A stretch of 64,000 nucleotides of DNA from Acidithiobacillus caldus ATCC 51756 (GTDB lineage: Bacteria > Pseudomonadota > Gammaproteobacteria > Acidithiobacillales > Acidithiobacillaceae): contig NZ_CP005986.1 of assembly GCF_000175575.2 (NCBI RefSeq), forward strand, positions 1,061,549-1,125,548. The letters are read 5' to 3'. This document shows positions 25,754-35,600 of the stretch, piece by piece. The notes under the pieces are model-generated. The model did no database searches, had not been told where the DNA came from, and worked only from the letters and a program-made list of their open reading frames with translations. The translations under genes were made by a program, and so were the position numbers. The number at the start of each line of letters is the position of its first letter. Position 1 is the stretch's first letter.

Positions 25754-28183
25754 TCAGGATCGTGGCGCCGGTCCCGAGCGACCGAGCTTTTTCTCCACCT
25801 CCAGCACGTGCAGGGTGGTGGTGAGCACGGTATCGGGATTGAGGCTCATGGACTCGATTCCGATCTGGACCAGGTACTCAGCGATCTCCGGGTAATCCGA
25901 GGGCGCCTGTCCACACAGGCCGGAGTGGATGCCATTGCGTCGACAGCCCTCCACGGCCAGACGGATCATGGCCCGCACCGCCGCGTCGCGTTCGTCGTAA
26001 TCGAAGGCGACGATCTCGGAATCGCGATCCACCCCAAGGGTAAGCTGGGTGAGATCGTTGCTGCCAATGGAGAAGCCGTCGAAGCGCCGGGCGAATTCGT
26101 CTACCAGGATCACGTTGCTGGGGACTTCGCACATGGCGTAGACCTGCAGTCCGTTCTCACCCCGGCGCAGACCGTATTCCGCCATGCGCGCCAGGACCGC
26201 ATCCGCCTCTTCCAGGCGGCGCACGAAGGGCAACATGAGGATGACGTTGACAAGGCCCATGTCTTCCCGCACCCGTCGCATGGCCATGCACTCCAGGCGG
26301 AAGCCCTCGGCATAGGCAGGGTGGGCATAGCGGGATGCACCGCGAAAACCGAGCATGGGATTTTCTTCGTGGGGCTCGAAGCCGCGTCCGCCCAGAAGGG
26401 CCGCGTATTCGTTGGATTTGAAGTCGGACATGCGCACGACGACGGGTTTGGGATAAAAAGCGGCGGCGATGGTGCCGATGCCCTCGGAGAGTCTCTGAAT
26501 GAAGAAGTCCTCGCCGCTGCCAAAGCCCCGCAGGAGTCGCTGCACGGCGTCCCGCTCGCGGGCATCCTCGACCTTTTCCGGGTGGAGCAGCGCCATGGGA
26601 TGGGCCTTGATATAATTGCCGATGATGAACTCCATGCGCGCAAGGCCCACGCCGTCGTTGGGCAGATTACGGATCTGGAAGGCGAGATCCGGATCCCCCA
26701 GATTGATCATGATTTGGGTGGACGGTCGCGGCAGATGCGCGAGGTCGGTGCGCCGCACCTCGAAGTCCTGACGTCCGGCGTATACCCGACCGACATCCCC
26801 TTCGGCGCAGGAGATCGTCACCTCGTCACCGTCGTGCAGAAGCTCGGTAGCGCCGGCAGCACCCACCACCGCCGGGATGCCGAGTTCGCGCGCGATGATG
26901 GCTGCGTGGCAGGTACGCCCGCCGCGGTTGGTGACGATGGCAGCGGCTTCTTTCATGATGGGTTCCCAGTCCGGCGTGGTATTGTCTGCCACCAGGACGT
27001 CACCGTGCCGAAAGGTATCGATCTCGCGGATGTCGCGAAAGACGCGGACGCGGCCGGTGGCGATCTTTCCGCCCACCGCCCGACCCTCCACCACCACCTT
27101 TTCCGGTCGCGACTGCAGGCGATATTCCTCCAGCACCTGTCCTTTCTGCTGCGATGCCACCGTCTCCGGCCGCGCCTGTACCAAGTAGAGCTGGCCATCG
27201 AGACCATCCTTGGCCCATTCCATGTCCATGGGCCGCGATTCGCCCACGTGTTTGCTGTAGTGTTCCTCGATGATCATGGCGTATTCCGCCAGCTGCAGCA
27301 CGTCGGCGTCGTCGAGGCAGAAGCGTTCCTGCTCTTCGGGGCTGGTGTCGATGTTGCGGGTGGTATGGCGATCGCCGTCGTCGGCATAGACCATTTTCAG
27401 TTTCTTGCTCCCCAGGAGCCGCCGCAGCACGACCCGCTTGCCCTGCCGAAAGGTCGGTTTGAACACATAGAATTCGTCGGGATTGACGGCTCCTTGCACG
27501 ACATTCTCACCCAGCCCCCAGGCCGCGGTGATGAAGACCACGTCGCGAAAACCCGTTTCCGTATCCAGGGAGAACATCACCCCGCTGCTGGCGAGGTCCG
27601 AGCGCACCATCTTCATGACGCCAACGGACAAGGCCACATGAAAATGGTCGAAGCCCTGCTCGGCACGATAATGAATGGCGCGGTCCGTAAACAGGCTGGC
27701 AAAACAGCGCCGGCAGGCATCCAGCAGCTCGGCATCACCGCGTATGTTGAGGTAGGTCTCCTGCTGACCGGCAAAGCTGGCGGTGGGGAGATCCTCCGCC
27801 GTGGCCGAAGAGCGCACCGCCAAAGACAGTGTATCGCCGTATTCCCGTTGCAGCTCACGGTAGGCCGCAAGAATCTCCTCTTGCAGGGGCGCTGGCAGAG
27901 GAGCGGCGTAGACGATCTCGCGGGCCCGGGCACCCGCGCGGGCGAGGGCGTCCACGTCGTCGGGATCGAGGCCGTCCAGGCAGGCGTGCAGGGCGTCCCA
28001 GGCGCCCGCCGCATCGAGCGTTGCCCGGTAGGCTTCGGCAGTGATGGCAAAACCGTTGGGGACGCGTACTCCCTGGCTACTGAGCTTCTGGTACATTTCA
28101 CCCAGGGAGGCGTTCTTGCCGCCTACCGAGGGGAGGTCATCGATGCCGATTTCCCGGAAAAAACGCAGGTACTGGTAGGCCAA
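25754..28183 (-). CDS. ppsA: Phosphoenolpyruvate synthase
   Basis: An 809-residue enzyme converting pyruvate plus ATP to PEP, AMP and phosphate. The N-terminal ATP-grasp domain has VGGKNASLGEM and VRSSATAEDLPTASFAGQQETYLN. The phospho-histidine swivel motif is GGRTCHAAIIARELGIPAVVG (about residue 420), and the C-terminal PEP/pyruvate barrel ends with CGQAPSDYPE containing the catalytic Cys. The start is TTG 28183, supported by GAGGAGAG about nine bases upstream. Needed for gluconeogenic flow in an autotroph. A 1361-codon open frame on the opposite strand is a composition artefact. Confidence 0.95.
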   Translation of the reverse strand: MAYQYLRFFREIGIDDLPSVGGKNASLGEMYQKLSSQGVRVPNGFAITAEAYRATLDAAGAWDALHACLDGLDPDDVDALARAGARAREIVYAAPLPAPLQEEILAAYRELQREYGDTLSLAVRSSATAEDLPTASFAGQQETYLNIRGDAELLDACRRCFASLFTDRAIHYRAEQGFDHFHVALSVGVMKMVRSDLASSGVMFSLDTETGFRDVVFITAAWGLGENVVQGAVNPDEFYVFKPTFRQGKRVVLRRLLGSKKLKMVYADDGDRHTTRNIDTSPEEQERFCLDDADVLQLAEYAMIIEEHYSKHVGESRPMDMEWAKDGLDGQLYLVQARPETVASQQKGQVLEEYRLQSRPEKVVVEGRAVGGKIATGRVRVFRDIREIDTFRHGDVLVADNTTPDWEPIMKEAAAIVTNRGGRTCHAAIIARELGIPAVVGAAGATELLHDGDEVTISCAEGDVGRVYAGRQDFEVRRTDLAHLPRPSTQIMINLGDPDLAFQIRNLPNDGVGLARMEFIIGNYIKAHPMALLHPEKVEDARERDAVQRLLRGFGSGEDFFIQRLSEGIGTIAAAFYPKPVVVRMSDFKSNEYAALLGGRGFEPHEENPMLGFRGASRYAHPAYAEGFRLECMAMRRVREDMGLVNVILMLPFVRRLEEADAVLARMAEYGLRRGENGLQVYAMCEVPSNVILVDEFARRFDGFSIGSNDLTQLTLGVDRDSEIVAFDYDERDAAVRAMIRLAVEGCRRNGIHSGLCGQAPSDYPEIAEYLVQIGIESMSLNPDTVLTTTLHVLEVEKKLGRSGPAPRS

Positions 28184-28260
28184 GGGAGTCTCTCCTCAAA
28201 TTCCGAGTCGTGTCTCCTATTCACCATAGTCCACGAAACCACCCGCGGCAAGCCGGATTT

Positions 28261-29256
28261 TCAGGAGCGGTCGGGTAGTTCCAGACCCTCCATGGACTCT
28301 TGTCGGGGTTCGGCGGCGCGTTCTTCCCGCTGCCAGGAAAGACGCAGCTCCGGCAGGGGTCGCCCCAGCAGCTTCTCCAGGCCACGAATCTCTGGCTCGT
28401 AGAGGCGCTGCAGAAAAGCCCGCGCCCGCGGATCCATGGGCGGCTTTTCCCCCGCCCGCAGGAAGACGTGCTGCCACAGATATTCCCCCCAACGCTGTGG
28501 AAAGAGGTGTTCGCCGATATAGCGGCTCCAGGGTGAGGCGGCCAAACGTCGCGCCCATTCGCCCCGGGGCTGACGATGGGCATTGTGCGCCAGATGCAGA
28601 TCGATGCCGTCGATGGGGGCAGGATCTATGCCCAGAAAATCGGCGATGTCCAGCAGGACCGCGCGGGCGTCGCGCTTGAGCTCCTCCAACAGATAGACCC
28701 GTACCTGCTCCGGACCAAAGAGCTCTCGGTAGCGTCGAACCTGGTCCAGATACTGCCCTAGTTCGACGTAAAGCTGGGACACGCCCCAACCCTTGTCCGG
28801 TCGTTGCCAATCCCGCAGCAGGATGGTGTAGAAATCGTCGTTGACGACACCCTCCCGGAAATCCATGAGGTATTGCGAGTAGGCGCGCTGCACGGGATCG
28901 CGCAGGAGGATGAGGATGCGCGCTTGCGGCACGTCGGCACGGATGCGTTGGGCCGCCTGCGCAGACCAGAGGTAGGAGGGGCTGGCGTCGCCACGCCAGG
29001 GATAGCCGCCGGCATGGGCATAAAGTTTGGCGTAATCGTCGGCATCGGCAACATACTGGATGAGGTGAGCCTGCTCCGGCGCGGGTTGGGGCCGGGTGTA
29101 AAAATGCGGCTCCTTCATCTCCGGGAAGAATATCTGGGGATGCTGACGCAGGTAGGCGTAAAGCGAGGTGGTGCCGCACTTGACGGCGCCGACGATGAAC
29201 AGGTTCGGCAGGGTTGCCGCAGCCTTGCACGACGCTGCCCACGGCCGAGAGATCAT
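28261..29256 (-). CDS. Sulfotransferase family protein
   Basis: A 331-residue protein with both PAPS-binding signatures: the 5' phosphosulfate loop FIVGAVKCGTTSLYAYL (near the N-terminus) and the 3' phosphate site ILILLRDPVQRAYSQY. Other matches are EPHFY and the substrate-side NDDFYTILL region. It would transfer sulfate from PAPS to a carbohydrate or lipid acceptor, which is unknown. ATG 29256 lies just downstream of the rlpA stop; no clear ribosome site is visible, and in-frame starts upstream overlap rlpA. Confidence 0.87.
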   Translation of the reverse strand: MISRPWAASCKAAATLPNLFIVGAVKCGTTSLYAYLRQHPQIFFPEMKEPHFYTRPQPAPEQAHLIQYVADADDYAKLYAHAGGYPWRGDASPSYLWSAQAAQRIRADVPQARILILLRDPVQRAYSQYLMDFREGVVNDDFYTILLRDWQRPDKGWGVSQLYVELGQYLDQVRRYRELFGPEQVRVYLLEELKRDARAVLLDIADFLGIDPAPIDGIDLHLAHNAHRQPRGEWARRLAASPWSRYIGEHLFPQRWGEYLWQHVFLRAGEKPPMDPRARAFLQRLYEPEIRGLEKLLGRPLPELRLSWQREERAAEPRQESMEGLELPDRS

Positions 29257-29269
29257 GGCTGACGCGAGG

Positions 29270-30055
29270 TCACTGCTGGACCACCAGGACTTGTGCCGTA
29301 CCACTTTGCCGCAGCCGGGCGCCGAGGGCCTCGGCGACGCTGGGATTGGCCAGGGGGCCGATCTGGACGCGATAGAAGGTCACACCGCGCACCAGTCCGG
29401 GCACGATGAGGAGCGGGCCGATTCCTGCCGCCTGCAGGCGTTGGCGTTCGCGGATGGCAAGGTTGAGCTGCTGAAAGGCGCCGGTCTGGAGGAAGATCTC
29501 TGCTGGCTTACCGGCCGAGGGGTTGGGAGCAGTCGTCGTGGTGGTGGCCGGGCTTGGTGCAAGGGCCTCGACACGGACCACCGCCGTTCCCGAGTGGATC
29601 ATGTCCAGGACCTTGGCGGCACCGTAGGAGAGATCCAGGAGGCGGCCATCCACAAAGGGACCACGATCGTTCACCAGAACCTCCACACTGCGTCCGTTGG
29701 CCAGATTGGTGACGCGCACGCAGGTGGGTAAGGGCAGTTCGCGGCTGGCAGCGCTGAAAGCCTGAGGCACGAAGGGCGTTCCCATGGAGGTGACGGAACC
29801 CGACTCCCAGCCGTACCAAGAGGCGGTCCCGCTCCGATCGTAGCCATCGGCCGTGGTCAGCGGCTGATAGCGACGGCCGTTCACGACGTAGCTGCGGTTG
29901 TAGGGGGCATCGGGCTTGGGCGTCGCCGCATGACAGCTGCCCATGGAGGCAGCGGCGGAGATCGACCCAAGGGGTGGGGTCATCCGCTGCGCGCAGCCGC
30001 CAAGGACCAGGATCCCTGTGGCCGCGAGCGAAAAGACCTGGAAAGCACGCTTCAC
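29270..30055 (-). CDS. rlpA: RlpA-like septal ring lytic transglycosylase
   Basis: A 261-residue lipoprotein: signal peptide with lipobox LGGC (about residue 20), a double-psi beta-barrel domain (SGTASWYG ... VRVTNLANGRSVEVLVNDRGPFVDGRLLDLSYGAAKVLDM) and a C-terminal SPOR domain (FLQTGAFQQLNLAIRERQRLQAAG). It cleaves naked glycan strands at the septum. The region usually reading ALTAAHRTLPLP is AFSAASRELPLP here, so the commonly conserved His is Ser, while the Asp of VNDRGPF is kept. GTG 30055 overlaps the dapE stop (GTGA). Confidence 0.88.
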   Translation of the reverse strand: MKRAFQVFSLAATGILVLGGCAQRMTPPLGSISAAASMGSCHAATPKPDAPYNRSYVVNGRRYQPLTTADGYDRSGTASWYGWESGSVTSMGTPFVPQAFSAASRELPLPTCVRVTNLANGRSVEVLVNDRGPFVDGRLLDLSYGAAKVLDMIHSGTAVVRVEALAPSPATTTTTAPNPSAGKPAEIFLQTGAFQQLNLAIRERQRLQAAGIGPLLIVPGLVRGVTFYRVQIGPLANPSVAEALGARLRQSGTAQVLVVQQ

Positions 30056-31200
30056 GCCGCGGTCCCGACCAAGAGCTCCTCCAAAAGCCCCTGGTAGATG
30101 GCGGCCAGATCCTCGAGCTCCGCCAGTTCCACACACTCGTTGACCTTGTGGATGGTAGCGTTGCGCGGACCCAGCTCCAGCACCTCACCGCCCAATTGGG
30201 CGATGAACCGTCCGTCGGAGGTCCCTCCGCCCGTGGACAACTGCGCTTCTCGACCGAGCCGTCGTTGGAGGACTCTCTGGGTGGCGGCCACCAGTTTCCC
30301 GGGGGGCGTGTAAAAAGGCGGTCCCGAGAATTGCCAGTCCAGCTCGTAGTGCAGGCCATGCCTGTCCAGGAGATCCACCACGGCCTTTTGCAAGGACTCG
30401 AGGCTCGAGGCCGGGGAAAAGCGGAAGTTGAACTGCAGCTCCAACTGCCCGGGGATGACGTTGGTCACGCCGGTGCCGGCGTGGATATTGGAGATTTGCA
30501 GGCGGGTTGGCGGAAAATCGGGATAGCCGTCATCCCATTCCTTCTCCACGAGTTCCGTCAGTGGTCGCAGGGCGCGGTGGATGGGATTGTCCGCAAGTTC
30601 CGGATAGGCGACGTGCCCTTGCTGCCCGAGGATCCGTAAACGGGCGTTGAGGGAACCGCGCCGACCGTTTTTTACCACGTCCCCCAGGCGTTCTGCGGAG
30701 GAGGGCTCACCCACTAGGCAATAATCCGGCCGGATCTGCCGCGCCGCCAAGTAGTCCACCACGTGACGGGTACCGTGGGTGGCCACGCCTTCCTCGTCGG
30801 AGGTGATGAGAAAAGCGATACGACCAGGATGCCGTGGGTGTGCGCCGACGAAGTCCTCCACGGCCACGAGCATAGCCGCCAGGCTGCCCTTCATGTCCGC
30901 TGCCCCGCGCCCATAGAGAACGCCATCGCGCAGCTCGGGGGTGAAAGGATCCGTCGCCCAGGCCTCGCGCGGGCCAGGCGGTACCACGTCCGTGTGTCCG
31001 GCAAAACAGAAGATGGGACCGGACTCGCCGCGTATGGCCCAGAAATTTTCCACGCCACCGGCGGGCAAGGGGGTGACGGTGAACCCTATCTGCTGGAGTC
31101 GTTCCGCCATCCAGGTCTGACAGCCCCCATCCTCGGGGGTCACCGACGGGCGCGCCATGAGGGTTTGGGCATAGCGCAGAACGCGCTGGCGCTGGTCCAT
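30052..31200 (-). CDS. dapE: Succinyl-diaminopimelate desuccinylase
   Basis: A 382-residue M20-family metallohydrolase releasing LL-diaminopimelate from its N-succinyl form. Zinc ligands appear in FAGHTDVVP (His), YGRGAADMKG (Asp bridge), TSDEEG (Glu pair), VGEPSS, and C-terminal ATIHKVNE. The dimerisation domain contains GQQGHVAYPELADNPIH. It is located between dapD and rlpA on the minus strand, completing a dapC-dapD-dapE succinylase set for lysine and peptidoglycan synthesis. Confidence 0.95.
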   Translation of the reverse strand: MDQRQRVLRYAQTLMARPSVTPEDGGCQTWMAERLQQIGFTVTPLPAGGVENFWAIRGESGPIFCFAGHTDVVPPGPREAWATDPFTPELRDGVLYGRGAADMKGSLAAMLVAVEDFVGAHPRHPGRIAFLITSDEEGVATHGTRHVVDYLAARQIRPDYCLVGEPSSAERLGDVVKNGRRGSLNARLRILGQQGHVAYPELADNPIHRALRPLTELVEKEWDDGYPDFPPTRLQISNIHAGTGVTNVIPGQLELQFNFRFSPASSLESLQKAVVDLLDRHGLHYELDWQFSGPPFYTPPGKLVAATQRVLQRRLGREAQLSTGGGTSDGRFIAQLGGEVLELGPRNATIHKVNECVELAELEDLAAIYQGLLEELLVGTAA

Positions 31201-31203
31201 GAA

Positions 31204-32025
31204 TCAGATCTCGCGCAGCAACTGGTTGATTCCCACCTTGCTCCGGGTCTTGGCATCCACTTTCTTGACGATGACCGCGCAGTAGAGACTGTGGCTGCCG
31301 TCCTTGGCCGGGAGATTGCCCGATACCACTACCGAGCCCGCCGGCACTCGCCCATAGAGGATTTCGCCTGTCTCGCGATCGAAGATCCGGGTGCTGGCGC
31401 CGATGAACACCCCCATGGAGATGACCGAACCCGACTCCACGATCACTCCCTCCACCACCTCGGAGCGCGCGCCGATGAAGCAGTCGTCCTCGATGATGGT
31501 GGGATTGGCCTGCAGAGGTTCCAGCACGCCGCCGATGCCGACGCCACCGGAGAGGTGGACGTTCTTACCGATCTGGGCGCAGGAACCCACCGTCGCCCAG
31601 GTGTCGACCATGGTACCTTCATCCACATAGGCGCCGATATTGACGAAGGAGGGCATGAGCACACAGTTGCGGGCAATATACGCCCCCTTGCGCACCGTCG
31701 CGGGCGGCACCACACGAAAGCCGCCAGTCCGAAAATCGTTGCTGTTGTAGTCGGAAAACTTGCCCGGTACCTTGTCGAAATACTGGGTCTCGGCCCCCGG
31801 AATGCGCACATTGTCCTGGAGGCGAAACGACAGGAGCACGGCCTTCTTGATCCACTGGTGGGTGTGCCATTGGCCATCGCGTTTTTCTGCGACCCGCAGC
31901 ACGCCCTTGTCGAGACCCTCGATGACCTGACCCACGGCGTCGCGCAGCTCGTTGGGAGCATTGCGCGGGCTGAAGCGATCCCGCTCTTCCCAGGCGCCTT
32001 CGATGATTTCCGCTAACTGTGCCAC
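31204..32025 (-). CDS. dapD: Tetrahydrodipicolinate N-succinyltransferase
   Basis: A 273-residue left-handed beta-helix enzyme. The N-terminal helical domain begins [22 protein letters not shown]. The hexapeptide-repeat core includes [54 protein letters not shown] and [18 protein letters not shown]. It adds succinate from succinyl-CoA. GTG 32025 has AAGGAG; the start overlaps the dapC stop by 13 bp, implying coupling. Confidence 0.95.
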   Translation of the reverse strand: MAQLAEIIEGAWEERDRFSPRNAPNELRDAVGQVIEGLDKGVLRVAEKRDGQWHTHQWIKKAVLLSFRLQDNVRIPGAETQYFDKVPGKFSDYNSNDFRTGGFRVVPPATVRKGAYIARNCVLMPSFVNIGAYVDEGTMVDTWATVGSCAQIGKNVHLSGGVGIGGVLEPLQANPTIIEDDCFIGARSEVVEGVIVESGSVISMGVFIGASTRIFDRETGEILYGRVPAGSVVVSGNLPAKDGSHSLYCAVIVKKVDAKTRSKVGINQLLREI

Positions 32026-33239
32026 GCTGACTCCTTTTCTTGCGACGATGCGTGAGGGCGATTATCGAGAAAACGGCGGATACGTTGCAAACCCTCGATG
32101 CATTCCGCTTCACTGCCTACCAGAGCGATGCGCACGCGGTCGTGTCCGGGGTGCAGCCCGTGCGCCTCGCGCGCCAGATAGGCTCCCGGCAGGCAACGGA
32201 CGTGCTCGGCAGCGTAGAGCTCGCGGGCAAAGGCTTCACCATCACCCACCTCGGGCCAGAGATAGAAGCCGCCATCGGGCAGCTGGATGTCCAGGTGCTC
32301 GCCGAGGATGTCGCGGGCAGCGGCAAACTTGCGCGCGTAACTGCGCCGGCTCTCGACCACATGCTCCTCGTCGCTCCAGGCGGCGCGTGAGGCCGCCTGA
32401 ATGAAGGGCGGCATGGCCGCGCCAAGATAGGTTCGGTAGCGCAGAAACTGGGCCAGGATGGCAGGATCGCCGGCGACGAAGCCGCTGCGCGCACCCGGTA
32501 TGCTGGAACGCTTGGACAGGCTGTGGAAGCTCAGCACGGAGTCGAGGCTGCCCGTTTGGGCGGCCACGCTCAGCACACCCGTGGGTGGCCCGCGGAAATA
32601 GATCTCGGTGTAGCACTCGTCGACGGCGAGCACGACGCCGAAACGCCGCGCCTGACCGACGAGCCAGGCGAGCTCCTCGCCGCCCAGCGCGGCACCGGTG
32701 GGGTTGTGGGGCGAGTTCACGTAGAGCAGGGCACTACGCTCCCAGACCGACTCGGGAATGGCCCGAAAATCGGGCTGACCGCTGCCTGGATCGCAATTCA
32801 GGTAGTGTGGCTTTGCCCCGGCCAAAAGTGCCGCCCCCTCGTAGATCTGGTAGAAGGGATTGGGCATGAGTACCAGGCTCTTGACGTCCTGGCACGGATT
32901 TATCACGGTCTGGGCGATACTGAAGAGCGCCTCGCGGGTGCCATTGACGGGCAGGATGCAGCGATCCGGATCGAGGAAACCCGTGGGCAGGGTAAAGCGA
33001 CGGCTCGTCCAGGCCGCGATGGCCTGGCGCAGGGCGGGCTCACCCAGGACCTTGGGATATTCCGCGAGGCCCTGCTGGAGCGACGCCGTCAGCGCCCTGG
33101 CCACGAGCTCGGGAGCCTGTTGCCGCGGCTCACCGATGGAAAAATCCACCAGGGGCAGGGCGGGCGGGCGCACATCCTGGAGTAGCCGACGCAGGCGCTC
33201 AAAGGGGTAAGCCTGCAATGACGCAAGGCCCGGATTCAT
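32013..33239 (-). CDS. dapC: Succinyldiaminopimelate transaminase (DapC type)
   Basis: A 408-residue fold-type I aminotransferase. Landmarks are [40 protein letters not shown] (PLP contacts), [13 protein letters not shown] and the PLP lysine in [19 protein letters not shown] chose ATG 33239 with GGAGGA upstream; the frame to 33371 has no homology. Assignment to DapC over a generic aspartate-type aminotransferase comes from the sequence type and from dapD and dapE directly downstream. Confidence 0.9.
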   Translation of the reverse strand: MNPGLASLQAYPFERLRRLLQDVRPPALPLVDFSIGEPRQQAPELVARALTASLQQGLAEYPKVLGEPALRQAIAAWTSRRFTLPTGFLDPDRCILPVNGTREALFSIAQTVINPCQDVKSLVLMPNPFYQIYEGAALLAGAKPHYLNCDPGSGQPDFRAIPESVWERSALLYVNSPHNPTGAALGGEELAWLVGQARRFGVVLAVDECYTEIYFRGPPTGVLSVAAQTGSLDSVLSFHSLSKRSSIPGARSGFVAGDPAILAQFLRYRTYLGAAMPPFIQAASRAAWSDEEHVVESRRSYARKFAAARDILGEHLDIQLPDGGFYLWPEVGDGEAFARELYAAEHVRCLPGAYLAREAHGLHPGHDRVRIALVGSEAECIEGLQRIRRFLDNRPHASSQEKESAWHS

Positions 33240-33327
33240 GCCACAATCCTCCGCCATGCTCGACCGCCGCCCGCCAATGTCGTTCATCATGGGTCCAAGT
33301 TTGGTGCAGAAAGGAGTCCTCTGACAA

Positions 33328-34251
33328 GTGTCTGCCGAGCCGCTTCCGGAATCACCGCGCCACTTGGCCATCGCTGCGCTGGTTTTCGGCGCCGCCCTGT
33401 GGGGTTGCTTCTGGTGGCCATTGCGCTTTTTCTCCAGCCAGGGGCTGGCGGGTCCCTGGCTGATCGCCGCTGTCTACGTCGTCCTTGCAGCGCCGACGCT
33501 GGCGCTGGTGCGCTGGCGCCGGCTGCGCTGGCGGCGCGATGGCAAAGTGCTCGTGGCCCTTGCCCTGCTGGGCGGCTGGACCAATGTGGCCTTTTTGCTG
33601 GCGCTCTTTCACGGCAGTGTCGTGCGGGTGCTGTTGCTTTTTTATCTATCGCCCGTATGGTCCCTGCTGCTGGCCTGGCTGCTGCTCAAGGAACCCCTGG
33701 GGTGGCGCGGCATATTGGCTGGTGCCTTGGCCATGGCGGGCAGTATTCTGGTGGTGGATCACGGTGCCGCAGGACCGTGGTCACCCCTGGATCCGGACGA
33801 TTTCCTAGCGGTCAGTGCCGGTCTTGCCTTTGCCGCCAGCAACGTCCTGCTGCGCGGCAATCGGAGTGTCCCGGATCGCGAGCGGGCCGTGGCCATCTGG
33901 TGGGGCTGTGCGGCCCTTGGTCTGGGTGTGGCGGCATTCGCACCCTGGCCGACCCACATCAGCGGCCAATGGTGGCTGCTCCCAGTCTTTGCGTGGCTCT
34001 GGGTAGGCGGCGCCACCGCCGCGACCCTCTACGGTGTGGCCCGGCTGCCCGTGAGTCTGTCGGCGGTGATCATGCCCGTGGAGATCCTCTTTGGTGCCGT
34101 ATCGGCCTGGCTCCTTGCCGCTGAGACCGTTTCCGGCTTCGAGTTTCTGGGCGGTCTGGCCATCCTCACCGCCGCCTGGTTGCAGATGCGCAGACCGACG
34201 CTACCAGGTCCCATCGCCACCGACGCTGGCGGCGAAGAGCCGGGTGACTAG
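33328..34251 (+). CDS. EamA/DMT-family transporter
   Basis: A 307-residue protein with about ten hydrophobic segments in two repeats of five, the EamA architecture (LVFGAALWGCFWWPLRFFSSQGLAG ... and, in the second half, WLWVGGATAATLYGVARLPVSLSAVIMPVEILFGAVSAWLL). Substrate unknown; family members export amino acids or other metabolites. GTG 33328 follows AGGAG by about 11 bases. Its last 51 bp overlap the 3' end of the gph gene on the opposite strand. Confidence 0.85.
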   Translation: MSAEPLPESPRHLAIAALVFGAALWGCFWWPLRFFSSQGLAGPWLIAAVYVVLAAPTLALVRWRRLRWRRDGKVLVALALLGGWTNVAFLLALFHGSVVRVLLLFYLSPVWSLLLAWLLLKEPLGWRGILAGALAMAGSILVVDHGAAGPWSPLDPDDFLAVSAGLAFAASNVLLRGNRSVPDRERAVAIWWGCAALGLGVAAFAPWPTHISGQWWLLPVFAWLWVGGATAATLYGVARLPVSLSAVIMPVEILFGAVSAWLLAAETVSGFEFLGGLAILTAAWLQMRRPTLPGPIATDAGGEEPGD

Positions 34252-34884
34252 ATCTTCGCTGCGGGGAATGACGGCATCGGCGCCCCAGGAGGCTATCGCC
34301 TCACCACCACCATAGCCCCAGCCCGCTGCCCAGGCCGTGCAGCCGGCGGCGTGGGCAGCCTCGATGTCCCGGCGATCGTCGCCCAGGTAGAGACTGTGCT
34401 GGGGGAGCACCGCCAGGGTTTCCAGAGCGTGGCGCAAGGGTAGGGGATCGGGCTTGCTGCGCGCCGTGGTGTCGCCGCTGACTACCACGGCTGGGGCTAC
34501 CGGCAGGGGCAGGGCCGCCAGCAGGGCAGCCGTGAGATAGCCGGGCTTGTTGGTGACGATGCCCCAGGGAATGCCGCGTGCAGCCAGGGTGACCAGGCAT
34601 TGCGCGACCCCCGGAAAAAGACGGGTGCGGGTGGCGATGTCGGCCTCGTAGAGGGCAAGAAACTCCTCGCGCAAAGCCTGAAACTCGGGTTGCGGCGGCT
34701 CTACCCCGAAGGCCTCTCGCAGCAGGCCACGCGCGCCCTGCGAGGCAAAGGGGCGCAGTGCCGCAACGGCAGGAGCGCTGCGCCCGCGACGGCGACACAG
34801 CTCGGTGACGGCGGCGATGAGGTCGGGAGCCGTATCCAGGAGGGTGCCGTCCAGATCCCAGAGGACGGCATGCCAGGGCGTCAC
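34201..34884 (-). CDS. gph: HAD-family phosphoglycolate phosphatase
   Basis: A 227-residue HAD hydrolase with the nucleophile motif WDLDGTLLDTAPDL, motif II in GIVTNKPGY, the Lys of SKPDPLPLRHALE and the acidic motif LYLGDDRRDIEAAHAAG. It dephosphorylates 2-phosphoglycolate from Rubisco oxygenation or DNA repair. It overlaps the ubiG stop by four bases and forms the mtaD-ubiG-gph operon seen in many proteobacteria. Confidence 0.92.
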   Translation of the reverse strand: MTPWHAVLWDLDGTLLDTAPDLIAAVTELCRRRGRSAPAVAALRPFASQGARGLLREAFGVEPPQPEFQALREEFLALYEADIATRTRLFPGVAQCLVTLAARGIPWGIVTNKPGYLTAALLAALPLPVAPAVVVSGDTTARSKPDPLPLRHALETLAVLPQHSLYLGDDRRDIEAAHAAGCTAWAAGWGYGGGEAIASWGADAVIPRSEDLVTRLFAASVGGDGTW

Positions 34885-35600
34885 GCCGAATCTACCCTGC
34901 GGCTGCGACAGAGATAATTGACGCTGACGTCGTCCACCAGGCGAGCGCGGCCACGGATGGGGTCGTAGTGCATGCCCTTGAGCTCCTCCAGCTGCAATCC
35001 TGCCGTCCGGGCCATGTCCAGGAGTTCGCTTGGGCGGATCAATTTCTCGTAGTCGTGGGTACCCCGGGGGATGAGGCCCAGCACATACTCGGCGCCCAGG
35101 ATGGCCAGCAGATAACTCTTGGGGTTGCGGTTGATGGTGGCAAAGAAGACCTGCCCGCCCGGGCGCAGCAGCTTGGCACAGGCACGGACGACGCTCTGGG
35201 GCTCCGGCACGTGCTCCAGCATCTCCATACAGGTGACGACATCAAAGCTCCCGGCAGCCTCAGCGGCGAGATCCTCGACGGCAATGGCGCGATATTCCAG
35301 GGTCTTGGACAGATCCTGGTCTCCTTGCTCGGCATGCTTGCGTGCCGCTGCCAGAGCGGACTCCGCCAGGTCCACGCCGAGGACCTTCGCTCCGGCCCTG
35401 GCCATGGCCTCGCTGAGGATGCCGGCACCGCAGCCCACATCCACCACCCGCAGGCCCTCCAGACGACCACCGCAGCCGCGCCGGATGAATTCCAGCCGCA
35501 CGGGATTGATCTGGTGCAGAGTCCGAAGAGGACCCTTGTCGTCCCACCAGTCCTGCGCCATGGCGCCAAACTTTTCGATTTCCGTGGAGTCTACGTTCAC
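34881..35600 (-). CDS. ubiG: Ubiquinone biosynthesis O-methyltransferase
   Basis: A 239-residue SAM-dependent methyltransferase: AQDWWDDKGPLRTLHQINPVRLEFI is the UbiG N-terminal signature. The SAM motif is VVDVGCGAGILSEAMARAGAKVLGVD, followed by TCMEMLEHVPEP and FFATINRNPKSYLLAILGAEYVLGLIPRGTHDYEKLI. It carries out the two O-methylation steps of ubiquinone synthesis. GTG 35600 overlaps the mtaD stop. Confidence 0.95.
   Translation of the reverse strand: MNVDSTEIEKFGAMAQDWWDDKGPLRTLHQINPVRLEFIRRGCGGRLEGLRVVDVGCGAGILSEAMARAGAKVLGVDLAESALAAARKHAEQGDQDLSKTLEYRAIAVEDLAAEAAGSFDVVTCMEMLEHVPEPQSVVRACAKLLRPGGQVFFATINRNPKSYLLAILGAEYVLGLIPRGTHDYEKLIRPSELLDMARTAGLQLEELKGMHYDPIRGRARLVDDVSVNYLCRSRRVDSA

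Noticed and set aside
24317-28402. 1361-codon open frame on the plus strand opposite gpmI and ppsA
   Set aside because: It mirrors two unambiguous enzymes on the minus strand. High GC and codon bias leave the antisense frame free of stops, and its translation has no recognisable domain.
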